A stretch of DNA of 64,000 nucleotides. Origin: Balanoglossus misakiensis. Taxonomy: Eukaryota; Hemichordata. Under the pieces are notes generated by a model. The model searched no databases. It was given only the letters and a program-made list of their open reading frames with translations, and had not been told where the DNA came from. A program made the position numbers and the translations under genes. The stretch is from the NCBI GenBank assembly GCA_040954595.2, contig CM082580.2, forward strand, positions 10,416,001-10,480,000, written 5' to 3'. This document shows, in pieces, positions 41,005 to 52,500 of the stretch (position 1 is its first letter; the number at the start of each line of letters is the position of its first letter).

Positions 41005-42044
41005 GCACTTTAAATATCCACGCGCAAAATAATCAGCCTGAGAATACCATGTTACTCTTTGGTCAACCTACCTCCTTTTAGCCCACGTAATCTGATGTAT
41101 ATGTTGTGTATATGGCCTTTGTAAACCAGTTTGTCACCCGTGTAGAAACCATATTCATCCCTGTTTGTGTTGACGACTATTCTCCGCTTATCTTTGTACG
41201 TGAAAATGATATAACAGGCGCTGCATAGGACCAGGATGACGAGGGTGAAGTTTTGCTGGAAGAGACCAAGAAGATTTGTGTCTCGTGAGGCTAGTATTGA
41301 CCACCAAACGTGGCGATGGTATCATTTGCAGGTGTACTTTGAAATGATTGTGTGCAAAGAACACAGGGGACATTCTGTCGCGCTGTCGTTTTACTGTCGG
41401 AACTTCAGGTCCATACTTACATCCATTGGTTTATCGGCGTAGTAACCTATGACCCCGATGACAACAAGTATCATCACGGCCGTCGCTTGCCACAACTTGG
41501 GAGACCGGAATTCATACTCGAAATCTGTATTTCAACAAACAAACAAACAAACAAATAAAACGCAAACGTCCTTAATATTGGTGCGTCCTCTGGCAATTGC
41601 ATTAAAGTCGTTTAATCCGAAAAAGCATTTCATATTGACAGGAACGAGCTTTTTAGTTTCACCTGAAAGCGAGTACAGTAACTACACTTTGTCAATTTAG
41701 CTTTTTTTCAGTCCAGAACTTCTCCGTTTCTGTTTGTGTGATGAAAGGGCCCAGTAGAATCCCTAACGAGAAACTCGTGTACTTTTTACACGACAGTTCA
41801 TGTGAAAGGCAAGTTGAACTTGCATTACTCTGATGCGCAGTCCTTTGTTTTAGTCTTTTGTCGTAATTAATCTGATCACTTACATCCGGGAGCTAACTCC
41901 GTAAACGGGTGCGTGTGGTTCTTTTCGAGATTCTTCTTAAAATAAAGTTCTGGTTTCGTCAGGAATTTCACCTGAAAATCCCAAGTTCCGAAGATGCCCA
42001 CTACCATGACACCATACCATCCAGAGCTGCAACGCCGTCTTCAT
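40606..42044 (-). CDS. TMEM249: TMEM249-like two-TM membrane protein (6 exons)
   Basis: Modelled exons, 5' to 3' on the minus strand: 42044-42018, 41971-41884, 41524-41421, 41255-41072, 40968-40883, 40728-40606. All have AG/GT signals and consistent phases, giving 203 aa. The protein has a short N-terminus, then APGYFEYEFRSPKLW, TM1 (about 50-67), TM2 (about 76-92), then a compact domain with KLVYKGHIHNIYIRLRG, YFTIVLNGYHVEEQELS and a final LGKLVAARINLNYFDFKDVS block. From memory these blocks resemble TMEM249, reported as an auxiliary subunit of the sperm CatSper calcium channel. The name is inferred without alignment. The chosen ATG is the only one in frame. The frame is open further 5' to 42284 without an ATG, so an extra upstream coding exon is possible. 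The gene starts 483 bp from KLHL10 in the opposite direction. Confidence 0.65.
40979..41001. repeat. (GA)n microsatellite in TMEM249-like intron
   Basis: On the minus strand this CT-rich run sits just before the CTTTGCAG acceptor of exon 5, so it also serves as the polypyrimidine tract. Length variation could affect splicing. Confidence 0.8.
41533..41560. repeat. (CAAA)n microsatellite in TMEM249-like intron
   Basis: About six CAAA units. On the minus strand the GTTT repeats lie immediately upstream of the exon 3 acceptor. Confidence 0.85.
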
Positions 42045-42199
42045 GAAATGCAACAGCGATATTCCGTCTTCGACACCTGCCCAATAGTTCGTCCGATTGT
42101 CGTCGTGTGGGCGCGTTCTAGAATCGTCATTCTGTTTGACCCTGCTTGACCTTTCCGATTCTACCGAGTCTGTGTTCCGTCGCGTCGCTATGCGTGTGA

Positions 42200-42207
42200 T
42201 TACGTCA
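42200..42207 (-). promoter_or_regulatory. CRE-like bZIP site
   Basis: TGACGTAA on the minus strand, facing the TMEM249-like gene and 156 bp from its modelled ATG. CREB/ATF/CREM-type factors bind such sites, and CREM drives many testis genes in mammals. Confidence 0.4.
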
Positions 42208-42393
42208 TCGCGCGTCTTGGGCGAGTGCGTGCACGTTTCGTTTATTCTTTTTGGGAACTTTGGAACCGAACGTTCAGATGAATTTTAGGTTTAATTATGA
42301 TTTTGGCCGAGCAGTGCAAAAATCATGCTATTTTGAAGCATTTTGTTGGTCTCAGATTTTGTTTTAACGGCGTCCGACCTCAAACGATTGTCG

Positions 42394-42401
42394 TGACGTA
42401 A
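42394..42401 (+). promoter_or_regulatory. CRE-like bZIP site
   Basis: TGACGTAA on the plus strand, 127 bp before the KLHL10 start codon and oriented towards it. Confidence 0.4.
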
Positions 42402-42527
42402 TGTATCGCACAGTGGGGTGATATTCTACGAGAACTTACTTGACAAGAGAGGTCACCAAAACCGACATTTATTGCGCAAACAAAGGATTGTTGAAGCCCT
42501 CACCAGAAACAAGTCGAAACAGTCTTG

Positions 42528-45031
42528 ATGACATTATCTGAGACGACAGAAGTTAACATGGAGAAGAAGATCAGCGTGGCGGCCTGCAATGTGTTTCGAG
42601 AACTCCGACAAAATCGACAGTTGTGCGACGTTGTCATCCAAGCCGAAGATCAGGAGTTTCCGGCGCACCGGAACATACTCTCCGCGTGCAGCCCGTACTT
42701 CCGGGCCCTGTTCACGAACGGCATGTACGAGAGCCTGACGCCGGTCGTGAAAATACCCGGCGTCTCGGGGAGGATCATGAACCAGATCATCGACTACGCC
42801 TACACCAGGGACGTCGTCATAACAGAGGACAACGTGGTGGACCTGATAGTGGCGGCTGACCAGTTCCACATCCTGGGCATCCTTGAACAGTGCGTGGAGT
42901 TCGTCATCGCCCGGCTGGACGCGGAGAACTGCATCGGTGTCCGCAAGTTCGCCCAGTCCTACTACATCCCGAACCTGGCCGAGGCCGCGTTCACGTACAT
43001 GCTGGAGTTTTTCGACGACGTCGCCTCCAACTACGACAAGGACGAATTCCTGGAGTTGTCCCTGGATGAACTCTGCGAACTTGTCGGTCACGATGACCTG
43101 AACGTCAAGACCGAAGAGACCGTGTTCGAAGCGGTGATCCGCTGGATAGACTACGACCCGGACAACCGGAAACAGCACTTATTTACCCTGCTGTCGCAGA
43201 TTCGTCTTGGGATCGTGAACCCGGAGTACTTCATCAGCAAGGTCAAATGTCACGCGTACCTCAGGGATAACGAGGAGTGCAAGCCTCTTATAATCGAGAC
43301 GATGAAGTATCTGTACGATTTGAGCGGCCACGAGCCCGACTTCCAGAACCCTTTGGCGAGGCCGCGGATCCCGCAGGACGTCATGTTCGCCGTGGGAGGC
43401 TGGAGCGGCGGCAACCCGACGAACGTCGTCGAGGCGTACGACACACGGGCGGACCGCTGGAAAATCGTCGAGCCCACGGACACGTCGCCCCGCGCCTACC
43501 ACGGCGTGGCCGTCCTCGGTAAGACGCTGTACATGGTGGGCGGCTTCGACGGCAACGAGTATTTCAACAGTTGCCGGTGTTTCGACCCGGTGAAGAAAGT
43601 CTGGAAGGAAATCGCGCCCATGAATACGAGGCGCTGTTATGTGAGCGTCGCCGCTTGTCGTGGTTACGTTTACGCGATGGGAGGCTTCGACGGACACACG
43701 AGGACAAGGTCTTCAGAAAGGTAAAGATAAAAAAATGCACTTTATAACCCTTTCATACTTTCTGCCAGTTGTTCAGAGCAGAGAACCTATACAACGTGCA
43801 GTGTGAAACTGCGGCACCCACAAATAAAAACAAAAGTTGAGCAGTTTCAACAACAATAGAGGGCGTCGACCACCACCCCTTATTAGCATACGGACGAATC
43901 CAGAGAACTTAAAATGTGAAAGAATTTAGCAGAAGTGATGATGGTATTGAAGAAATGGAATGCTGTGTTCTTCCCGCATTTTTGATGATGAGATTTTTTA
44001 AACTTCAGATACCAACCGGAAACCAATCAGTGGAGCCTTTTGCAACCGATGAACCACCATCGTAGCGATGCAAGTGCCACTTGTCTGGAGGATAGGATTT
44101 ACATATGTGGTGGGTTCAATGGCCACGAATGTCTGCAAACGGCCGAATACTACGACCCAGACACAGGTAACTTGTAGATGAACAGTTTTCAAGATGGTTC
44201 ATTTATTGGGTATTATCCCTTGTTTACACTTATTAATCGCAGGCTTATTAATCGGTAGATAAAAAATAATAACTAGGTCCGAAGAGCAAAATGAGGAAAA
44301 GTTATCTTATATTAACCCCTTTCTAACTGTCAGGATTATGGAATGATCTCCCCTCGATGAGGAATCGAAGGAGCGGCGTCGGCGTGGCGGCTTACCGGGG
44401 CTGCGTGTACGCCGTCGGCGGCTTCAACGGACTTTCGCGTCTGAACACGGCCGAAAGGTACAACCCCATCACGAACCAGTGGTCCAGCATCCCGACCATG
44501 TACGTGCACCGCAGCAACTTCGGCATCACCGTGCTGGACGACATGCTCTTCGTCATCGGCGGCTTCAACGGCGTGACCACCATCTTCAGCGTGGAGTGCT
44601 TCGACGAGAAGGCGGCCGAGTGGTACGACGCCGCCGACATGAGCGTGTACCGCAGCGCGCTCAGCTGCGGCGTGGTGGCCGGCCTGCCCAACCGGCGGGA
44701 GTACACGTACCCGCGCGACCCCAGCAAGCCGGCGGCGGCCGTCGGCGCGGAGAGCCACGGGGGCAACACGTCGTCGTCCGATGCGCAGGACCTGGTGCAG
44801 GAGATCATCGCGGCAGCCGCCAACGAGCTGAACGAGAACAACAACAACTTGCAAGAGATGCTGGAGCAGGAAATCGCGGACGATCAGGAAGGCGCGGAGA
44901 GCGACACCAGCGCCGACGAGAACATCCCCGTGCCAGACCGCAACCCCAACGACAGGCGCGCGCCCAGTCGGAACCATAGCAACGATGATGACTTGGGAAA
45001 CAACGGGTTTGCCCTCATGCACCTTGTTTAG
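42528..45031 (+). CDS. KLHL10: KLHL10 BTB-BACK-kelch protein (3 exons)
   Basis: Exons 42528-43720, 44009-44166 and 44334-45031 join in phase (intron phases 2 and 1), giving 682 aa. The order is a BTB domain (about residues 20-130, CDVVIQAEDQEFPAHRNILSA), a BACK domain (about 135-250) and six kelch repeats (about 284-570, with GG doublets in VGGWSGG, VGGFDG, MGGFDG, CGGFNG, VGGFNG and IGGFNG). Blocks such as ERYQPETNQWSLLQPMN, RRSGVGV, RSNFGI and YRSALSC match my memory of vertebrate KLHL10, the spermatid adaptor for CUL3 ubiquitin ligase. A second in-frame ATG lies ten codons in and could also be the start. An acidic, Asn- and Gln-rich tail of about 110 residues follows the last kelch repeat and makes the protein longer than the human one (about 608 aa). 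Coding GC is far above that of the introns. Confidence 0.92.
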
Positions 45032-45203
45032 AATTAACCGCAACAAACAGGCGACAAAACCGAAAACGTCCATGAACTTACTAGATATTTTTGCCTGATG
45101 TTGAACTATGGGGAAATCAGAAACTAAGAAAAATTGATGGCAAAATTTTATATGCGCGCTACATATTTTTACGTGTTCACCATTGTGATAGTCTTTGTCC
45201 CCG

Positions 45204-45209
45204 AATAAA
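45204..45209 (+). terminator. Polyadenylation signal of KLHL10
   Basis: AATAAA lies 173 bp after the KLHL10 stop. The next gene converges from the other side, so the two 3' ends lie within roughly 150 bp of each other. Confidence 0.6.
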
Positions 45210-45347
45210 TTTCAGTCTTAATCAAAATGTGGGGTACGTAGTATTATTCATGTCATTCCGCTTTTGTCCACTTTAAGCATCACATAGTAAACATGTACGT
45301 ACTACGGGCCTAGGTACAAATTAATATAGGAAACAAGAAAATGCGCG

Positions 45348-45353
45348 TTTATT
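45348..45353 (-). terminator. Polyadenylation signal of first PLPP gene
   Basis: TTTATT on the plus strand is AATAAA on the minus strand, about 165 bp past the stop codon at 45518-45520. Confidence 0.5.
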
Positions 45354-45517
45354 CGCATATACTAATGGCGTCATTTTTCCTGGGATCTAAAAGCCGGGCA
45401 GCGACTCTCAGATTTTCATGGAAACTTGCACGTCGACTAAATAATTAATTTGAACACTTTCGTTGCTCCCCAGGAGACCAGTCGTCATTTGTAATCTAAG
45501 TCCGAGCAATGAACCCT

Positions 45518-48232
45518 TCAGAGGTATCGCTCCTCGTCGTAAGCTCTTCTCGTCCGCGGCCTGGCGTAAAGGTTCTGTTTGTATGTCTTCATTTCGTTTG
45601 CATCATCGTCGTCGTATTCGCTGGAATCGTCCGTCTCGTTCTGTCGTCTGCTTTTGTTATAGAGGTCAGATACAAAGTACGCCTAGAAGAAAAAAAAATC
45701 AACTTCGATTCCGAGTATCTGCATACATGCAAGATTATTCGCAAATGTATCTGTTCCATAATATTAAAATCCTGAATTATGCATTTTCACACAAAAATAT
45801 AAATAATTTTGGCATAAATCACTCACGATAAAGTAAGCCAGTAGAATTCCCAGGACGCTACCCCACAACACGTCACTGGGGTGGTGTCTGTTGTCATAGA
45901 TACGTGAAGCAGCACAGGCACAGGCCACCATTAAACACAGTCCTTGCAGGAATGGTTTGACCAGACGGGCGCTCCTCCATTTTAACCGTGCTTCTATGTA
46001 CATCTGAAATGCGGGAAAAGATTACGGGTGATATATATCTCTCCCCCCCCCCCCTCTATTACAACGCTACCACGCCACCGTGCATTTTCATCTCTATGCA
46101 CAAGCTACTAAAACTAATATTTACCTCTGCAGGTGAGCAGCGAGTTCCAAACCTGTGATATCATTCACTACTAGTACACATTATAGGATACTTACTGCTG
46201 AGAACATCATCGAGTAGAAACCTACTGCCGCGTGGCCTGACGGAAACGATTCTCTATATATCAAAAGGAAATAATGTAAACTCAAACACAAAGTAAGAAT
46301 TAACCATCTACCGGCTATATCTGTCGGAGTCCATGATCTAAATTTACACATAAGTTAGTTTTCGTAATATGTCTACAGGGAGACCGTCACACGCAATTTT
46401 CTTTCAGCGTTTTGCACTACTAAGGCCCCCAAACGAGAGCCTGACGAACTCATTGAATTTGGAGGCCAGCGTGTAGTTCTCTTACCGTGCGTCTTGGATT
46501 TGCCCCGGGTCGCCGTTGCATACATCGCCCTCGATCAACCCGTCTGAGCAGTTGAACAGGGCGTAGTCCGGCTGGCAGGTGTCCAGGAAGTGAGGGCGCA
46601 GTTGTCCGCCCATTCTCTTTCCCAGAAGGACGAAGAGAAACATTAACGCCGCTCCGAAGAGGTACAAACCAGTCTTTTGGTAGATGCTGACTATTATGGG
46701 ATGCACAGAGAGTTTGCACAACTTGAACACATAACGCTGGCGTCTGCGGTGTCCTGCGCGGTAGGCGTAGAAGAGAACTTCTCCCAGACCGAACTGTTGA
46801 GAAGATGACAGATTTTGTGTATTGGGTCAGAAGTCACGGTGTGTGTAAGGGAAGTTATAGGATTCAATAAAAGCAAGCACTTTTTGCGTCATTCATTTGA
46901 AAATCATCCAATTCCATTGCCACCTGACATTTCGTCACGGTACTTTTTGTCCGCGCCTGTCGTTCAACGAACGCTAGGCGGGTCGAGGGAAAATGAACTG
47001 AACAATTTGGCCTACAACATACCAAGAGTACCGGAGGTAGGAAGACTGCCAACAGAAGTGCATGAAGTGTTATTGTGTCGCCCTCATACAGGTACTGGAT
47101 ATTTGGGTCGTTGCAGAAGAAGCCTCGTTCTCGGGCCGGAAAGACTTCGAGGATGGTGGAGTAGAATAAGCCCAGCAGCGCAACTGTAACAAAACAAAAA
47201 CAAATAAAAAAAAACAAACAATCAATAACAAAACAGACAATCAATGGCGACATCGCCAGGACCAAAGATGTGCTCTATAGCAGATACGTTGGACCAGATT
47301 CCATCTGTGATATCTATACATATTATTATTGATATTGGAGCGTCCATTTTGCTTTGGTCAATAAGAATGGAGAAACACCGACGCGGTTGTCCTCGCATCA
47401 AATAGCTGCGTTGTCAGGCAGAGGACAGTGCACTAGTCCGACGGATCGACCGCAGCGTGTCGTATTCATCATTCACGGTCTGTTTGCTCGACCTTATACA
47501 AATGTGTTTATCTACGTCTTTGCAGACTGCAAAGGGATCTCTTATGAAGTCAAGGGACCCTATGAATTCTTCACATGAAGTCGCTTCTATCAGCCGCGGG
47601 GGGGGGGGGGGGGGTACAATTTTCAGCGAAACTTCCAAACAAACCGTGTTTGTAGTATCCTTGTGATGGTTTCTGTTCATAGTATTTCGCGATGTGGTTG
47701 ATGGCGGTGCAGACCACAGCAAAAATGATACAACAAAGCTGAACAATTTGAGGTGTGTTTAATAACCCTGCCCTTGTATGACCTCCGCACGAGATGGTCA
47801 TTCCGAATTGGAGTCAAAGATATAATGTGCGGCCATTATTTTGTAAGGAGGCCACGGAGTTATCAAAACCGATACCTTGGACCCTGAGACCGAATCCCCC
47901 ACTAATCGCGATCATACGTAACAACCATCAAATCACTATACAATGGACACCTGGCCTCGCATCATGTCTGATTAACATCGGCGGCATGTTAGTATGTTGG
48001 TGACGTGCCCCTCAGTGTGTGTGTGCACGTGTGTCCATGCCTGACACGGTCTCGCAACCCATGGCGTGCCCTGAACTTCAGTGTACACTATGTAGACAAC
48101 AACAAGCGACTCACGTCAACATTATTAAAGTTCATGACCACACACCTAACCATGCATGAGTAAGCACCTACCTGTCGCGACAAACAAGACTATGTCGATG
48201 ATGATATTATATATTTTCAAGTCCTTCGTCAT
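45518..48232 (-). CDS. Phospholipid phosphatase, copy A (6 exons, active-type)
   Basis: Exons on the minus strand: 48232-48172, 47183-47023, 46793-46486, 46253-46196, 46003-45827, 45682-45518. Phases run 1, 0, 2, 0, 0 and the product is 309 aa. It belongs to the PLPP/LPP (PAP2) family of six-pass membrane enzymes that dephosphorylate lipid phosphates such as phosphatidate, LPA and S1P at the cell surface. All three catalytic motifs are present: K133-X6-R140P141 (KRMGGQLRP), PSGH at 181-184 (ESFPSGHAAV), and SR-X5-H-X3-D at 229-240 (SRIYDNRHHPSD, nucleophile H236). An N-glycosylation sequon N155-C-S lies in the outer loop between motifs 1 and 2. The cytoplasmic tail is acidic (SSEYDDDD) and ends in ARPRTRRAYDEERYL. 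It is the 3'-most of three tandem copies and converges on KLHL10. Confidence 0.9.
46040..46056. repeat. CT/poly-C tract in PLPP copy A intron
   Basis: CTCT followed by about 13 C in the intron between exons 4 and 5. Simple sequence. Confidence 0.8.
47598..47614. repeat. Poly-G tract in PLPP copy A intron 1
   Basis: A run of 17 G in intron 1. It produces the poly-Pro stretches seen in antisense frames. Confidence 0.9.
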
Positions 48233-49577
48233 GCTGCAGACGTCCCCTGTCTGGTGATGAGAGGCAAGAATCGACAAATTAGATCGAAATAAAAAAGCTC
48301 TCAATCCACAACTTCCGCTTCGGTACGATGATCGCCCGCCTGGGTTGTAACGGGTCAACACTAGCTTGCCTACTTATCTCAGTCCGTGTAAACAGTGTCT
48401 ATAATAAACAGTCTGTTTGCAAGCAAAACCTTTGGACACAGAGGTTCATGACCTGACCCGAGTTCACGCACTGGATATTTTCACAGGAAGTCAACGATTT
48501 CATCAATAGCAACTGCCAATAATTAAACTAACAGTATGAGACATGTATGTACATTTCCGTTTAATTATAAGTTTGCAAAAGTCATCTTTCTTTAAATTCA
48601 TCACAAACAAAAGTTGGCAATAAAACACTTACATTACATTGTTATCAAAACTGGTGGATAAAACTGATAATCGGTGAGCCTTGATTTACACGAGTTCGCC
48701 CTGTGTAATTATTTGACGCGTACGTACATTGACATCAAACAATTTTAGCTGGACCTGTGTACAGTTGTTCAATATATCACCTACTTGAGTATAGAAACCC
48801 TGGAATGTACTGAGATCATAAACTTGAAAAAAGAGCATTGCAAGAGAACATGCGACAAAACGCTTTGCCAACACTCTCTACATGAGTATTCCATTCAAAT
48901 GGGTAAAACTGAACAAGAACAAAATTAATCTCTCTTTTTAGGAGGCAGAACCCGATATAATGCGAGGAGTTCACTGGAACAGTGCAGAATACCTAAATAC
49001 CAGGACAGTTATTGGTACACTTGGTTTTCCTTTGAGAGAACTCAGTGTCGCATGTTGCGGATCTGCCTGCAAATCTACATAATGATCAGTAACTTATTTC
49101 GTACCCTTCTCGATTTTATGTCTTTTCTGAATATTTAAAACGAAGGAAAACGCTATACATGTATATACCGAAATTTATCCTGGCCAATCGCTAACCCTAC
49201 TATGTTATACAAAGATGAGGAGCTTCGGGTGATGCATTCTCTCCCATCACTAAATCGTCTCGGATAAAACTAGGGCATGTTTACTTAGTACGTGAATCAC
49301 AAATTAATGACTCTCCCTGTTTTCAACTTGAACGTGAGGAAGCGAAAGCTTTAGTCGTGCAATGTTGTGCTCTGCTATGCATGGTGGCGCAGTCCGACCC
49401 CCCGTCAACTGAAATGGTGCAGTCCAAAATTACTAGTAAAGTCTTTCGGTAAACTGTGGACGATCCTTCGGCAGGACTTCATCACGAGTCGCGTCCATTG
49501 ACTTTATGATTGGCAATTTTCTCGCTTTGTGTGACGTTTTACAAGCATGTGTCGTCGTTCTTGTTCATCCCAATGAT
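48233..49577. other. Intergenic between PLPP copies A and B
   Basis: About 1.3 kb holding the promoter of copy A and the 3' UTR of copy B. I see no exon. A CATAAA-type weak polyadenylation word for copy B lies near 49.5 kb. No strong AATAAA is close to its stop. Confidence 0.5.
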
Positions 49578-52500
49578 TTACATGGTGTATTCAGACCAGT
49601 TTTGATTCGCTTGTGTTCTAGAATTCCTGACGACGTAGTTTGACATTTCAACGGGGCCATCTTTATTCACGTAACCGCCTGAGCTTCGTCTTCGGAACAT
49701 GCCAGTCAGATAATATGCCTGTAAATTGAGAAGTATGAAGATAATCACTGTGGTAGTCACTCTCTGACATTGGACTTTACTACACGTATACCCACACGGG
49801 CGTTTCTGTCTGTCTGTCTGGCTCCATCAGTCAACTTCGTCGCGTTTTTTCTCTCTCACACAGATTTATAAAGATTCTACATAATGTACGGACTATAGAG
49901 CCACTTACCACGAGGATGGCGATACCAGCTCCGAGGAGCGCCCCGGCAATGACGTCGCCGAGATGGTGGTAGAAGTCGTACACCCTTGAGAAAGCAATGA
50001 AGGTGGCGCCAAACAGACAGGCAGCTTGCAGCAAAGGTTTCACCAGTCTGGCGCTCCTCCACAACAGCCGTGCCTCCAGGTACATCTGAAAAGGGAATTT
50101 GTGAAGAGTAACTATCGGCGTTTGGCGTGCAGGGCGCCGCCATAGCATGCACTTGGTGAAAATACTGTGTTTTCAAAACACCTTCACATAAACATGGATG
50201 CAGCAAACAGTTATCTTAAAACGTTTCCCCTGGTGAGCTAATTTCTGCATTTTTTGTATCGTTATTTAAGCGATCAGTATTTTTTTAAATTAATGATTTT
50301 TTTGTCTAGGACAAAATCAGTGGATTTTTAATCAAAAGCACAGCTGAGGGAAAGTCCCACTTTTCAAGAGATACTTACCACTATGAATGTCAGACAATAG
50401 AAGGCAGACGACGCATGCCCAGAAGGGAAGGACTCTCTGTGGAGACAATTCAGCGATTTTTGAATAAAGTGACAATTCGTGCGCTAGGGATCATGCTAAA
50501 CAAAATCGGAATAACACTTGAATGTCCTGCAAATTGCTCTGATCAGTAACCTATTAACAGTCACGTTTCGTACCTGGCAGTGTCGGCGTCTTCGCATGCG
50601 CCGAATATAAGCTCCGACGAATTGGATCCCGCGCAGTTATAATCGCACAGCGCCAAAAAGTTCGGTCGCAGGCCGCCGACCATTCTCTTCACCAACATAG
50701 TGATCAGATGGGTGACGCCCTCACCGAACACGTAGAGACCAACCAATTTGTAGATGTTGGCGATGATTGGGTTGACGTTGCAACCGCAGGGCACACATCT
50801 TTGGCGGTCGTCGTCTTGCTTGCGTGTGTGGAGGCAGTAGAAGAGAATTTCTCCGAACAGAAACTGTAAAAGTACGGTACAATAAAATGAATATTAAGTA
50901 GCCTGGCAATTTATGTTCCGGTACAGGTCTTTTTGTATACAGTGCACTCTTACCTGTGGATCTAATATACATGTACTAGTATTCATGAGTTAGTGTTCTG
51001 GAATTAATTTATTCAAACTACATATGAAGTAAGGGTAGCTGGAGAAACGAAATCTCTGCCAGTTTAGTCTCCTGATGAGTGAGTCCAGTACTTACAATGA
51101 TAATCAGTGCGAATATTCCAATGTACATGTATAAGGTGGGAACGGTTTCTTCTTTTAGTGGATACGTGATGCTGTTGTCATCGCAACTGAATCCCCGATC
51201 AAGCACCTTCAGGAAGTTCACTTCGTAAAAGAAAGGAATTATCACCAAAGCCGCTGAAACAGATGAAGGACAAAAATGAGTTATTAAACAGTCACCCACA
51301 CTACACACAATGCACTGTATATGACGGATCATGTGAGCGAATCCGAACCATAGTGGCATATGCTTGACGCGTGACTAACAATCACCGGCAAAGAGATATA
51401 CATGTATTTATTTTTCACCTCCTTTGGGTCACAATCACTCATTCGTGTCATAAAATATGCTGAGTAAACAAGTATCTTGTGATATCCAAGCCAATTGTAC
51501 CAGGTTCTCGTGGATTGGCTTGGTAAAGGTTGCTGGTTTGTCGACCGGATTATTAGTCAGATTACCATAAAAAGAAAGACCCTTGACAAAGCCAAGAGAA
51601 TTTCGGTCAGAGTTATTAATACATGCCGGCTACTACTGTTTATTGTCCAACTAATATCGATTTTAAAACGGTCAGGAAATGATCACCATCAACGCCCACA
51701 CGTGACAAAAGATGTCTGCCCCTTGCACTGAAAACAATTAACATTAAAACGAAAGGAGAAATCGTGCCTGCGTGGGCATAAAAGAAATGAGAAGATGGCC
51801 GTGAACCGATGAAGGTGTAAATGCAACTCTGCGTGTCCTAGACCCAGTGTGTATAACTATAATGGCAAGAGAGAGATAGACAATACTAATTTCGTTGAAT
51901 GCGCTTTCCTTGGAGCATACGTCAACACACAGTGTACTGCTGTTAGCATAATAAGTGACGTTTGGTGTCTTGGCGAACCCATGGATCTAACTTCCACTCA
52001 TCGCCCTGGGGCTAGTTACCACCCCACAGAAAGCCTGAGCGACCATGTTTGCTTTGAAGGCCTTTAGAAATTCTGCTCAGAACAATTGAAAGCGGGTATA
52101 TAATATAGGCTTTCATCGGACGGTCGTGAGAAAGTTGCGCGGCTGTTAAACCACGGCCGTCGCAGAGCAGCCTCGGAGCATTCCGTGGCAGAGTTCTCAG
52201 ACGTATATTTTGGTATGTAAACGTCAACGAAACAGGCCTGTTTGTACAGACAATGATTGTCATGTATCACCGACGTGAGATGAGTCAACGTCCATGAGTC
52301 AACCACCGTGAACATGGGAGTGTTCGACCGTCCAGTGTTGGACGGAGCCACGGGCAGCCATTGAAGGGTTTCTTGCATTAAGGGTATAGTCGATCCGTGG
52401 ATACAGGGACATACCCAGCACGAGTATGTAGAATATAATTGACATGCCTGCCACGGTGAGGAATAATCGGCCGGCCTTGAGTCTAAATGGTTAAAAAGTA

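Larger units (their letters stand above)
42045..42527. promoter_or_regulatory. Divergent promoter between TMEM249-like gene and KLHL10
   Basis: This 483-bp interval separates the two start codons and must hold both 5' UTRs and the core promoters. It is richer in CpG than the surrounding DNA around 42.1-42.25 kb. Two CRE-like motifs are present: TTACGTCA at 42200-42207 (TGACGTAA on the minus strand) and TGACGTAA at 42394-42401 on the plus strand, in opposite orientations. I see no TATA box. Shared use by two genes of sperm-related families suggests coordinate germ-line expression. That is inference. Confidence 0.6.

Noticed and set aside
42534-43178. 214-codon antisense frame over KLHL10 exon 1
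   Set aside because: It is the reverse strand of GC-rich coding sequence, with Val/Arg/His-heavy composition, no splice context and no domain. The plus-strand BTB-BACK reading is unambiguous.
44336-45073. 245-codon antisense frame over KLHL10 exon 3
   Set aside because: Same cause: high GC on the coding strand removes stops on the other. The plus strand encodes kelch repeats here.
47571-47801. Hydrophobic minus-strand frame in PLPP copy A intron 1 (QLCCIIFAVVCTAINHIAKYY) considered as an alternative exon
   Set aside because: The frame runs into a poly-G/C tract, the possible acceptor gives a phase that does not join exon 2, and the peptide does not align with any PLPP segment.
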